Shown here in pieces: positions 11,594 through 19,938 of a DNA stretch of 64,000 nt (position 1 is the stretch's first letter; each line of letters begins with the position of its first letter). Under the pieces are notes generated by a model. It had not been told where the DNA came from. It saw only the letters and a program-made list of their open reading frames with translations, and ran no database searches. Made by a program: the position numbers and the translations under genes. This DNA is from Oscillospiraceae bacterium (GTDB lineage Bacteria; Bacillota; Clostridia; Oscillospirales; Oscillospiraceae): positions 95,391 to 159,390 of the forward strand of contig JAFSJE010000048.1 of assembly GCA_017439425.1 (NCBI GenBank). The letters run 5' to 3'.

Positions 11594-12802
11594 ATGGCTA
11601 AGCAAAAGTTTGAAAGAAACAAGCCCCACGTAAACATCGGAACCATCGGCCACATTGACCACGGCAAGACCACTCTTACCGCTGCAATCACCAAGGTTCT
11701 CAACATGGCTGACTCCGGCGCTGCCGAGTTCACCGCATACGATCAGATCGATAAGGCTCCTGAGGAGCGCGCTCGTGGTATCACGATCAACACCGCTCAC
11801 GTTGAGTATCAGACCGCTGCCCGTCACTATGCACACGTTGACTGCCCGGGCCACGCCGACTACATCAAGAACATGCTCACCGGCGCTGCTCAGATGGATG
11901 GCGCTATCCTCGTTATCGCCGCTTCTGATGGTCCTATGGCTCAGACCCGCGAGCACCTTCTTCTTGCCCGCCAGGTTAACGTTCCTTATGTCGTAGTCTT
12001 CCTTAACAAGGTTGACCAGGTTGACGATCCCGAGCTTCTCGAGCTCGTTGAGATGGAAGTCCGTGAGCTTCTCGACAAGTATGACTTCCCCGGCGACGAT
12101 ACCCCCATCATCAAGGGCTCCGCTCTTAAGGTTCTTGAGTCCACCTCCACCGATCCTCATGCTCCTGAGTATGAGTGCATCTGGGAGCTCATGAACGCTG
12201 TCGACACCTATATCAAGACTCCGGATCGTGCTGCTGACAAGCCCTTCCTTATGCCTGTTGAGGACGTCTTCACCATCACCGGCCGCGGCACCGTCGCTAC
12301 TGGTAGAGTTGAGCGTGGCGTTGTCAAGATGAACGATAAGGTTCAGATCGTTGGCCTTATGGACGAGCCCCGTGAGACCACCGTTACCGGTATCGAGATG
12401 TTCCGCAAGCTCCTCGACTACGCAGAGGCCGGCGACAACATCGGTACCCTTCTCCGTGGTATTGCCAAGAACGAGGTCGAGCGCGGCCAGGTTCTTGCTA
12501 AGCCCGGTTCCATTCATCCCCACACCAAGTTCCATGGCCAGGTTTACGTTCTGTCCAAGGAAGAGGGCGGCCGTCATACTCCGTTCTTCAACAACTACAG
12601 ACCGCAGTTCTATTTCCGTACCACTGACGTTACCGGCGTCATCACCCTTCCCGAGGGCGTAGAGATGTGCATGCCTGGTGATAACGTCGAGATGGACGTA
12701 GAGCTCATCACCCCGATCGCTATCGAGCCCGGCCTTCGTTTCGCTATCCGTGAGGGTGGCCGTACCGTCGGCTCCGGCGTCGTTACCGCTATCAACGAGT
12801 AA
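11594..12802 (+). CDS. tuf: elongation factor Tu
   Basis: Aminoacyl-tRNA delivery GTPase, 402 residues. GHIDHGKTT (G1), [12 protein letters not shown] (switch II) and NKVD are intact, and domains 2 and 3 complete the normal length. Start ATG at 11594 follows AAGGAGG. Codon use is the most strongly biased in the window (Cys TGC, Lys AAG, Ile ATC almost always), as expected for a very highly expressed gene. A strong terminator follows, ending the str operon. Confidence 0.97.
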   Translation: MAKQKFERNKPHVNIGTIGHIDHGKTTLTAAITKVLNMADSGAAEFTAYDQIDKAPEERARGITINTAHVEYQTAARHYAHVDCPGHADYIKNMLTGAAQMDGAILVIAASDGPMAQTREHLLLARQVNVPYVVVFLNKVDQVDDPELLELVEMEVRELLDKYDFPGDDTPIIKGSALKVLESTSTDPHAPEYECIWELMNAVDTYIKTPDRAADKPFLMPVEDVFTITGRGTVATGRVERGVVKMNDKVQIVGLMDEPRETTVTGIEMFRKLLDYAEAGDNIGTLLRGIAKNEVERGQVLAKPGSIHPHTKFHGQVYVLSKEEGGRHTPFFNNYRPQFYFRTTDVTGVITLPEGVEMCMPGDNVEMDVELITPIAIEPGLRFAIREGGRTVGSGVVTAINE

Positions 12803-12815
12803 TTTATACTCTCCT

Positions 12816-12846
12816 AAAAGCCTCTGCCTCGTGCAGAGGCTTTTTT
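12816..12846 (+). terminator. tuf terminator
   Basis: 12-bp perfect stem (12816-12827 with 12833-12844) ending in a run of six T. Confidence 0.9.
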
Positions 12847-12860
12847 GTATCTCGCATTAC

Positions 12861-12889
12861 TTGTTTTTTTCAATCATTAGTGGTATAAT
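12861..12889 (+). promoter_or_regulatory. uppP promoter
   Basis: TTGTTT (12861-12866), 17-bp spacer, perfect TATAAT (12884-12889). Confidence 0.7.
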
Positions 12890-12897
12890 GCCTTTAT

Positions 12898-12930
12898 ATT
12901 GGAATATCATTGGAATATCATTGGAATATA
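12898..12930 (+). repeat. three tandem 11-bp repeats in the uppP leader
   Basis: The unit ATTGGAATATC occurs three times in a row (12898-12908, 12909-12919, 12920-12930); the last copy ends in A instead of C. The array lies between the likely transcription start (about 12896) and the ribosome site at 12939-12945. Confidence 0.85.
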
Positions 12931-12952
12931 TTGATTTTAAGGAGGCATGACC

Positions 12953-13789
12953 ATGTCTGTACTGCTGGCGGCTCTGCTCGGACTGATTCAGGGTCTGACA
13001 GAATTTCTGCCTGTTTCAAGCTCCGGTCATCTGTCGATAATTCAGAATATCTTCAGTCTTGGTTATGACAGTGAGGAGCATCTGCTTTTTGACGTTATGC
13101 TCCACGTCGCAACGCTTGTCTCTGTTTATATCGTCTATCGCAAGGAGATAACAGTGATGGCGAACGATACATTCAACGCGATCCTCGGCCGCGATTCGCT
13201 CACAGACGATTCCGGCAGAATGAAGCCCACTATCAGAGGAGTGTTCCTGCTCGTAGTGGCAACTCTTCCGCTTGTGCTGGTGGTATTTGTCCACAGCCTT
13301 GTTGAGAAGCTCTATTACAATACGTTCTTCATCGCGATCGCGCTCGCCGTTACCGGCGGACTGCTTTTCGCCTCGACTCATTTTAATGACGGGAAAAAAA
13401 CCGAAAAAACCGCTACTGTTTCAGACGCTCTTCTCGTGGGACTCGGTCAGGCAATCGCAACTCTGCCTGGTCTCAGCCGCTCCGGCACCACAATCACCGT
13501 CGGCATGACCTGCGGCTTCAGAAAGAGCTTCGCAGTCAGGTTTTCGTTCCTTCTTTCAATTCCCGCAATCCTTGGCTCAACGATACTGACCCTCGTTTCC
13601 GCGCTGCGTGACGGCGTTAACTGGGGCAACATTCCGGCATATATTATCGGTATGCTTGTTGCGGGAGTAGTCGGATATTTCTCGCTGAGCTTCTTCAAGC
13701 AGCTCGTTCAGAAGGGCTCGCTCAAATTCTTTGCTTATTACTGCTGGGCGGCGTCTGTCGTCGCACTCATCGTCAGCATTGTTACATAA
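12953..13789 (+). CDS. uppP: undecaprenyl-diphosphatase
   Basis: Membrane phosphatase that recycles undecaprenyl diphosphate to the monophosphate carrier for peptidoglycan and wall polymers (BacA/UppP family), 278 residues. The family signatures are present: QGLTEFLPVSSSGHL at the N terminus and LPGLSRSGTTI in the middle. Seven or eight hydrophobic segments are visible. I choose ATG 12953 rather than ATG 12947 because AAGGAGG at 12939-12945 gives 7 bp spacing to the former and 1 bp to the latter. ftsK follows 15 bp later, probably co-transcribed. Confidence 0.93.
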   Translation: MSVLLAALLGLIQGLTEFLPVSSSGHLSIIQNIFSLGYDSEEHLLFDVMLHVATLVSVYIVYRKEITVMANDTFNAILGRDSLTDDSGRMKPTIRGVFLLVVATLPLVLVVFVHSLVEKLYYNTFFIAIALAVTGGLLFASTHFNDGKKTEKTATVSDALLVGLGQAIATLPGLSRSGTTITVGMTCGFRKSFAVRFSFLLSIPAILGSTILTLVSALRDGVNWGNIPAYIIGMLVAGVVGYFSLSFFKQLVQKGSLKFFAYYCWAASVVALIVSIVT

Positions 13790-13804
13790 GGAGTTATTGT
13801 TTTA

Positions 13805-16498
13805 ATGGCACAGAAGAAATCCACATCTCAGGCGTCAAGGCCGAAAAAGACTTCCTCGACGCGCTCGCGCAGCAATACCACAAAGCGCGCGCCGAGAAAG
13901 ACAAATACGCGCCTTGTTCTGACGCTCACGTTCTTTATTCTCGGTGTGTTCACGCTTCTCGGTTACTTTACCTCAGACGGACTGTTTATAAATCTGCTGC
14001 ATTCGCTCTTTACGGGTCTTTTCGGCGGAGGCTTTATTGCTCTGCCTCCGGTGCTCCTGTTCTGCGCCGGACTGTATGCGGTTTCGTCGGAGAAGCCGAA
14101 AACGCTCAGAGTTGTCTGCATTCTGCTCATACCAATCGTTATCGGCGGCTGGTTTCAGCTTTTCAGCCCGAATCAGTATGACCTGAGCTTCGAGAGCCTC
14201 GGTAAGCTCTATGCTGACGGAGCGGAGGGAATAGGCGGCGGCGCGGTATCCGGATATATCGCAACGCTGTTTATCACGCTCTTCAGCCTTATAGGCGCTT
14301 TTGTGTTTGAAGTATTCTTCAGCGTTGCCTGCATTATCGGGGCAATCGGCATTCCCGCTGACGTACTCGGCGCGAAGTTAGCTGAAAAGCGCGATGAGCT
14401 TAAGGAGCAGCACGAAGTCAGAGCCGAGTGGCGCAGAATCGATGCGGAGAACGAAGCACTGAAGCGCGAGATGGATCGTGAGGATCAGCGCCGCGCCAGG
14501 GAAGAACTTGAGAAGAAGAAAGCTGCGTTTCGCTCGTCCATAGATATTCCGATGGACGGCGAGGAGAGGAAAGAGGAGCCGGAGAAGCCGAAAAAGCAGG
14601 TCGGCGGCCCGCTTTTCAACAAGCAGTCAAAGGTCAAGGCGCCTGACGAGCTGTTCAAGCCGTCAGAACCGGAGAATGAGAAGCCGGAGCAGGTTCATGA
14701 AGAAATCAAAGAGGAGATACCGGAGGAGCAGGTCACTGTCGCCGAAGAACCCGACGATGAGCCGGATGTTCCGAGCTTTGTCGCGCCGGTGGTGACGCCG
14801 ATAGCGCCGAAGCCTCAGCCGAAGCCAATCGCCGCAAAGCCGCCCGAGCCTATAAGACCTCCGGAGCCGGTGAAGGCGGAGGCGGACGAGGCAAAGAGCT
14901 TCGCGGCACTTATTGAGGAAAATGCGAAGCGCGAGGTGCAGGAGGGGCTGCAGACCTACAAATTCCCGCCCATTGAGCTTCTTGAGGCGCCGAGAGCCGG
15001 AAAGAGTGACGCTCAGTCTGAGATCAACGCTACCAAGGAAAGACTTGAGAAGGTTCTCGCCTCATTCGGCATCAATTCAACGATTTCCAACATCATCAAC
15101 GGCCCGTCTGTTACGCGCTACGAGATGGAGCTTGAGATCGGCGTTAAGCTCAACAAGCTGACAAGCCTCTCTGACGATATTGCGCTTGCGCTTGGAGTCG
15201 GCGGTGTGCGAATTGCCGCGATACCGAATAAGATTTCCACGGTCGGCATCGAGGTGCCAAATAAGAATACCTCGACTGTCTGGCTGCGCGAGCTTATCGA
15301 GTCACAGGAGTTCAAAAACGCGAAATCCAAGCTCACCTTCGCCCTCGGAAAGAACATCGGCGGCGAGGTCATGCTGGGAAATATCAACAAGCTGCCGCAC
15401 CTGCTCATCGCCGGTACCACCGGCTCGGGTAAGTCTGTCAGCCTTAACTCCCTCATACTGAGCCTGATGTACAAAGCGACTCCGGAAGAGGTCAAATTCA
15501 TAATGATCGACCCGAAAATGGTCGAGTTCAAGATCTACAACGGCATACCGCACCTGCTTGTTCCGGTTGTCACCGAGGCGAAGAAGGCGGCGGGTGCGCT
15601 CCAGTGGGCTGTCACCGAGATGATGAAGCGCTATAAGCTTTTCAGCGAGGTCGGCGCGCGTGATATCGCGGGCTATAACGAGCACCTCAAGGAAGCGGGA
15701 GAAAAGCCGATACCGTTTGTCGTCGTCATCATTGACGAGCTGGCAGACCTGATGCTCGTAGCCGCGAAGGAGGTCGAGGAATCTATCTGCCGCGTGGCTC
15801 AGATGGGACGCGCCGCGGGAGTCCATCTCGTTATTGCTACGCAGTCGCCTCGTGCCGACGTAATCACGGGTCTTATGAAGGCGAATATCCCATCCAGAAT
15901 TTCGTTCAAGGTCGCGTCCGCGCTTGAAAGCCGCATAATTCTCGACGCAGGCGGCTCTGCGGATAAGCTGATGGGCAACGGAGATATGCTCTATGCGCCT
16001 ATCGGCACATCTAAGCCGGTGCGTATTCAGGGCGCATGGGTCTCAGATGAGGAGAGGGAAAATATCGTAAACTTCGTCAAGGAGGGCTGCGAAGCCAGCT
16101 ATTCCGAGGATGTTATTCACGAAATCGAGCGCGCCGCTGAGGGTAAGGACGCTCAGAAGGCACAGCAGCCGGCGGAGGAGAAGAAGGATTACGATGAAAT
16201 GATACCGCAGGCTGTCGAGGTCATTTTCGACACTCAGCAGGCGTCGGTCTCCATGCTCCAGCGCAGATTGAAGCTCGGCTACGCGAGAGCGGCAAGGCTC
16301 GTCGACCAGATGGAGGAGATGGGCATTGTCGGGCCGTTTGAGGGCTCGAAGCCGAGGCAGATTCTCATCACCCGCCAGCAGTGGCAGGAGATGCAGTTCA
16401 TCAACGGCACTGCGCCAATCGCACCCGCTGAGCAGCAGATGAGCTTTGACGACGTCGAAGCCGATATGCCGATTGATTCCGACACGGAGGAAGTCTGA
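13805..16498 (+). CDS. ftsK: DNA translocase FtsK/SpoIIIE
   Basis: Hexameric DNA pump that clears chromosome DNA through the division or sporulation septum, 897 residues. A basic N-terminal tail is followed by about four membrane segments (residues 35-190), then a charged and proline-rich linker (200-370), the alpha/beta motor with Walker A GTTGSGKS near 537-544 and Walker B VVVIIDELADLM near 640, and a C-terminal winged-helix gamma domain (about 795-860, ASVSMLQRRLKLGYARAARLVDQMEEMGIVG split across it). Start ATG 13805 with AAGGAG overlapping the uppP stop. Whether it acts as FtsK or SpoIIIE cannot be told from sequence alone. Confidence 0.93.
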   Translation: MAQKKSTSQASRPKKTSSTRSRSNTTKRAPRKTNTRLVLTLTFFILGVFTLLGYFTSDGLFINLLHSLFTGLFGGGFIALPPVLLFCAGLYAVSSEKPKTLRVVCILLIPIVIGGWFQLFSPNQYDLSFESLGKLYADGAEGIGGGAVSGYIATLFITLFSLIGAFVFEVFFSVACIIGAIGIPADVLGAKLAEKRDELKEQHEVRAEWRRIDAENEALKREMDREDQRRAREELEKKKAAFRSSIDIPMDGEERKEEPEKPKKQVGGPLFNKQSKVKAPDELFKPSEPENEKPEQVHEEIKEEIPEEQVTVAEEPDDEPDVPSFVAPVVTPIAPKPQPKPIAAKPPEPIRPPEPVKAEADEAKSFAALIEENAKREVQEGLQTYKFPPIELLEAPRAGKSDAQSEINATKERLEKVLASFGINSTISNIINGPSVTRYEMELEIGVKLNKLTSLSDDIALALGVGGVRIAAIPNKISTVGIEVPNKNTSTVWLRELIESQEFKNAKSKLTFALGKNIGGEVMLGNINKLPHLLIAGTTGSGKSVSLNSLILSLMYKATPEEVKFIMIDPKMVEFKIYNGIPHLLVPVVTEAKKAAGALQWAVTEMMKRYKLFSEVGARDIAGYNEHLKEAGEKPIPFVVVIIDELADLMLVAAKEVEESICRVAQMGRAAGVHLVIATQSPRADVITGLMKANIPSRISFKVASALESRIILDAGGSADKLMGNGDMLYAPIGTSKPVRIQGAWVSDEERENIVNFVKEGCEASYSEDVIHEIERAAEGKDAQKAQQPAEEKKDYDEMIPQAVEVIFDTQQASVSMLQRRLKLGYARAARLVDQMEEMGIVGPFEGSKPRQILITRQQWQEMQFINGTAPIAPAEQQMSFDDVEADMPIDSDTEEV

Positions 16499-16499
16499 A

Positions 16500-17144
16500 T
16501 TGGAAACGCTTATCTTTGTGCTCGAGGTGATCGGAACGCTCTCGTTTGCGGTATCCGGCGCCTTCACCGCCATCAGAAAGGATATGGACGTGTTCGGTGT
16601 AGCAATTCTCGGACTTACGACCGCGGTCGGCGGCGGTATGATACGCGACCTCATTCTCGGTATTACTCCTCCGGCTACCTTCCGCGAGCCGATGTGGGCG
16701 ATTATGGCGATACTCGTTTCAATAGCGGTTTTCATACTCGTCTATATGAAAAAGCTGCACGAGCACGGCAGGGTATACGACATTGTTATGCTCCTTACCG
16801 ACACCGTCGGGCTTGCCGCATTCACAATTGCGGGAATAGGTGTAGCTACGGCGCAGCAGGTGCAGTACAGTAACTTCCTGATGATTTTCGTCGGCGTTAT
16901 AACCGGCGTCGGCGGCGGTGTTATCCGCGACCTCTTCGCGGGTGACAGACCTTACATATTCGTAAAGCACGTTTACGCAAGCGCATCAATTATCGGCGCG
17001 ATAATAACGGTATTTCTTGCACCCGTCATGGGCAGCGAGATAGCCTCGATCTACGGAATGAGCGTTATAATCGTGCTGAGACTTCTCTCGGCGCATTTCA
17101 AGTGGAATCTTCCTAAAATTCCGCACAGGGAGGAAGAAAAATGA
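16500..17144 (+). CDS. TRIC/UPF0126 family membrane channel
   Basis: 214-residue integral membrane protein with two similar halves, each starting with a glycine-rich GTLSFAVSGAF / GLAAFTIAG helix and containing a GGG-IRDL motif (VGGGMIRDLILG and VGGGVIRDLFAG). This internal duplication is the hallmark of the UPF0126 (YicG/YadS) family, prokaryotic relatives of TRIC cation channels. The start is TTG 16500, 9 bp after GGAGG at 16486-16490 inside the end of ftsK. The stop overlaps the aroK start (ATGA). Substrate unknown. Confidence 0.85.
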   Translation: METLIFVLEVIGTLSFAVSGAFTAIRKDMDVFGVAILGLTTAVGGGMIRDLILGITPPATFREPMWAIMAILVSIAVFILVYMKKLHEHGRVYDIVMLLTDTVGLAAFTIAGIGVATAQQVQYSNFLMIFVGVITGVGGGVIRDLFAGDRPYIFVKHVYASASIIGAIITVFLAPVMGSEIASIYGMSVIIVLRLLSAHFKWNLPKIPHREEEK

Positions 17145-17641
17145 AAAATATCGTACTTATCGGAATGCCTGGCAGCGGAAAATCGACTCTCGGCGTACTG
17201 CTCGCAAAGTTCCTCGGATATGACTTCGTGGATATGGATATCATCATTCAGAAGGCGACCGGGAAAAAGCTCTCCGAGATAATCGAGGAGCGCGGCAACG
17301 AGGGCTTTCTCGACGTTGAGGGCGAGATAGCAGCTGACTATAAGCCGGAGGGAAATCATCCGACGATCATTGCGACCGGCGGCAGTGTAGTTTACCGCGA
17401 GAGCGCGATGCGGAACCTCAGGAGCATAGGAAAGGTCGTCTATCTCTCTGTCCCGTGTGAGGAGCTTGAGAAGAGACTTCACCATCTCGAGACGCGCGGC
17501 GTCGCAATAAAGGAGGGCATGACCTTCGCGGAGCTCTATGAGGAGAGGCGTCCGCTATACGAAAAGTATGCCGATATCACAGTTGACGAGGCGGGAAGCT
17601 CACTTTCGGATATAGTTGAGCTCATGATGCACCTCGCGTAA
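17141..17641 (+). CDS. aroK: shikimate kinase
   Basis: Phosphorylates shikimate to shikimate 3-phosphate in the chorismate pathway; 166 residues, a normal length. The P-loop GMPGSGKST is at residues 8-16, the shikimate-binding DMD at about 32-34, and the ATGGS motif near 86-90. Start ATG overlaps the previous stop by the ATGA arrangement, indicating translational coupling with the TRIC-like gene. No other aro genes are next to it. Confidence 0.9.
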   Translation: MKNIVLIGMPGSGKSTLGVLLAKFLGYDFVDMDIIIQKATGKKLSEIIEERGNEGFLDVEGEIAADYKPEGNHPTIIATGGSVVYRESAMRNLRSIGKVVYLSVPCEELEKRLHHLETRGVAIKEGMTFAELYEERRPLYEKYADITVDEAGSSLSDIVELMMHLA

Positions 17642-17642
17642 T

Positions 17643-17680
17643 AAAACGGCTCGCAGATAATTCTGCGGGCCGTTTTATTT
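17643..17680 (+). terminator. aroK terminator
   Basis: 14-bp stem with one G-U pair (17643-17656 with 17663-17676) followed by TTTATTT, directly after the aroK stop. Confidence 0.88.
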
Positions 17681-17727
17681 GCAAATTCCCGGATTTTTGC
17701 ACATTTTAGGGGGTTATGACGATAATT

Positions 17728-17789
17728 TGTCAATGACATTAATTGTCACAAGCTTTTCAAACGCTCTTTAGTATGATAAAATTCTAAAG
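17728..17789 (+). promoter_or_regulatory. promoter/operator region of the twin-HTH regulator
   Basis: Two palindromes are stacked here. TGACA-TTAAT-TGTCA (17734-17748) is perfect and is preceded by another TTGTCA half site. CTTTAG (17766-17771) and CTAAAG (17784-17789) flank the candidate -10 (TAAAAT, 17777-17782); a weak -35 TTTTCA is at 17754-17759. The arrangement suits an autoregulated repressor gene. Confidence 0.55.
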
Positions 17790-17798
17790 GGTGATAAT

Positions 17799-19157
17799 AT
17801 GTTCACAGAGAGATTGAATATTGCGATCGGTCTGATCGGCGCAACTAATGCTGAGCTCGCTGAGACATATGGCTGCGACAGATCTAATATCTCTAGAATT
17901 CGATCCGGCAACCGGGTACCATCCCGCACCTCCGGCGTAACTAAAAAGCTTGTCGCCGCCCTTGTTGAGCAGGCTTACAAAAGCGGAGCCAGTGCGGCCA
18001 TTTTCGATAAAATCGGTATTTCCCGGGGCTCAAGCCGCGAGAATGCGGAAAAGGCGCTCCTTAAGTGGCTCTATTCCGGTGAGAGCATGGGGGAAAAGCA
18101 CCTTTCGCCGGCGCCGTTCAGAAACTTCGGAGAGAAGCTCAGCGCATCTATGGTGGCGGCAAATATCTCCAATATTCGCCTTGCGCGGGCACTGAACGTA
18201 GATCCGAGCCACATAAGCCGCTTCAGAAGCGGTCAGCGCACACCGAAATCAAACCCGAAGCTTGTAATTGCAATATGCGACGTTATTCTTGAGCGCTGTG
18301 CCAATGAAAACAAGCTCGCTGAACTCTCAAAGCTAACGGGTATTGCCGAGAGCGAGCTCAAGCGCGAGGCATTTCAGGCATGGCTGTGCGATTTCAACGT
18401 GGATGATTACGGCGACGCGATCGACGTTATCATCAGCTCTGTCAGCGATATGACCTCTGCGATAGCTCCGAATCCCGATGAGATCGAAGAGCTATTGGAT
18501 GACAGAAGCGTTTATTACGGTATTTCCGGGTTAAGAGAGGCAATCATCCGCCTCATTACCGAGACTATTAAAAACGGAGCTGAGGAGCTTCTGTTCTATA
18601 ACGATCAGCACGCCTTTTGGTTTTCCGATGAGCAGACGTTCTACTCTAAATGGTCGAGCTTCATGTTGGCGGCGGTTAACCGCGGTGTCAAGGTCATTAC
18701 TATACACAGTCTTGACAGAGCATCGAATGAGATCGTCGAAACCCTACGAAGCTGGCTTCCGTTATACGTAACCGGCAATATAAACGCATATTATACGAAA
18801 AGACAGCGCGATATGCAGTTCTCTCACTGCATTTTTGCCGCGCCGGGTATCGCCGCGATAAGCGCGACGAGCGTAGCCGGGCGAGAGAGGGTCGGCGCGT
18901 TCTATTACCATACCGATCCCGATGAAATGCGCGTTATCCTTGAGGACTACGCGGCTATTCAGAAGAGCGCTTCGCCGCTTGTATCAGTGGGGCAGGGCAC
19001 GCTGACCGGAAAGCCTAGAGTTCGCATAGTGAACGATATAAAGCTCTCTGTGTATGACGACGGCGTTGAGGTAAAGCGCCTCCGAGAGCCTGAAAACAGC
19101 TTCGTTATTCTTCATCCAGCGCTTATTGAGGGATTCGAGCGTATGCTCGAGGACTGA
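17799..19157 (+). CDS. regulator with two HTH domains and a large sensor-like C-terminal region
   Basis: 452-residue cytoplasmic protein. Residues about 1-60 (TNAELAETYGCDRSNISRIRSGNRVP) and 115-165 (SNIRLARALNVDPSHISRFRSGQRTP) are two similar Cro/CI-type helix-turn-helix units, each ending in a near-identical SRxRSGxRxP motif, so the region is an internal duplication. Residues about 230-452 form a mixed alpha/beta region I do not recognise; it has no kinase, nuclease or protease motif I can see. Start ATG follows a modest AAGGGTG site. Its own promoter has two palindromes. Likely a DNA-binding regulator; ligand and targets unknown. Confidence 0.7.
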   Translation: MFTERLNIAIGLIGATNAELAETYGCDRSNISRIRSGNRVPSRTSGVTKKLVAALVEQAYKSGASAAIFDKIGISRGSSRENAEKALLKWLYSGESMGEKHLSPAPFRNFGEKLSASMVAANISNIRLARALNVDPSHISRFRSGQRTPKSNPKLVIAICDVILERCANENKLAELSKLTGIAESELKREAFQAWLCDFNVDDYGDAIDVIISSVSDMTSAIAPNPDEIEELLDDRSVYYGISGLREAIIRLITETIKNGAEELLFYNDQHAFWFSDEQTFYSKWSSFMLAAVNRGVKVITIHSLDRASNEIVETLRSWLPLYVTGNINAYYTKRQRDMQFSHCIFAAPGIAAISATSVAGRERVGAFYYHTDPDEMRVILEDYAAIQKSASPLVSVGQGTLTGKPRVRIVNDIKLSVYDDGVEVKRLREPENSFVILHPALIEGFERMLED

Positions 19158-19175
19158 TATTTTAATCAAAACAGT

Positions 19176-19208
19176 AACTCCGCCGTTGTTTATTCGGCGG
19201 AGTTTTTC
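19176..19208. terminator. bidirectional terminator between convergent genes
   Basis: 10-bp perfect stem (19176-19185 with 19195-19204) between the HTH regulator (plus) and the HAD gene (minus), with TTTCTTT on the plus side. Confidence 0.8.
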
Positions 19209-19209
19209 T

Positions 19210-19935
19210 TTATATAAGCTCAATGAGTGAGTTAATGACCTTCACTGTCCCGCGCGGAAAACGATGGGTGTTCCGGAAGAGCTCCTCCTCGGAGTATCCG
19301 TCGGAGTTTAAGAAGATGCCCTCAACACCGCAGGAGGCGGCGACGCGCATATCGCTCGAGAAGTCATTTCCAATCATAACACAATCCTCCGGGCGGAGAT
19401 TCTCAAGATCGAGAAGCTTAGCTATAAAGCGCGGATCGGGCTTCTTGATCCCATGGTCGGAGGAGATGAAAATGCGGTCAAAGTAATCGTACAGTCCGAG
19501 CTTTTCAAGCTCTGGAATTGTGAACACAGCCTGAGCGTTTGAGAGGAGAAGAAGCTTTTTGCCGCGGTGTCGGAGTTCGCGCAGTACCTCATGAGCGCCG
19601 GGCATTTCACACAGACGATTGCGGGATATGATGCGGAAAACGTTTGCCGCCATGTGTATAAAGCCATCGCCAGCGGGGGAGGCTACGGCGCGGTCGCGGC
19701 GCAAAAGCTCGCTGAATACCTCACTGAGCTCGATCTCGGGAAACTGGCCGCCCAGCTTGCGCTCCTTCTCGGCACAGAGGCGGAGATACTCGCTTTTCAG
19801 TTCCTCCGGAGTGTAGTCGGCGCCGTAAACGCCGTACAATTCAGCCATCGTGCTCCAGAGCTCCGGCTTTGATTCGTCTGTCCAGATATCGGCAAGGGTG
19901 CCGTACAGATCAAAAATATACGCTTTCTTTTCCAT
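19210..19935 (-). CDS. HAD-superfamily hydrolase
   Basis: 241-residue HAD subfamily I hydrolase. Motif I reads FDLYGTL: the nucleophile Asp9 is present, but the usual second Asp is Tyr11, as in haloacid-dehalogenase-type members rather than typical phosphatases. Motif II is LLLLSNAQ, motif III Lys lies in GIKKPDP, and motif IV is MIGNDFSSD. A cap domain occupies about residues 15-100. It starts 3 bp after the amylase stop with GAGGTGA as ribosome site, so the two are co-transcribed. Substrate unknown; a sugar-phosphate role is only suggested by context. Confidence 0.85.
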   Translation of the reverse strand: MEKKAYIFDLYGTLADIWTDESKPELWSTMAELYGVYGADYTPEELKSEYLRLCAEKERKLGGQFPEIELSEVFSELLRRDRAVASPAGDGFIHMAANVFRIISRNRLCEMPGAHEVLRELRHRGKKLLLLSNAQAVFTIPELEKLGLYDYFDRIFISSDHGIKKPDPRFIAKLLDLENLRPEDCVMIGNDFSSDMRVAASCGVEGIFLNSDGYSEEELFRNTHRFPRGTVKVINSLIELI

Positions 19936-19938
19936 AGT

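Noticed and set aside
12898..12930. CRISPR-like array before uppP
   Set aside because: Units are 11 bp, directly tandem, without spacers.
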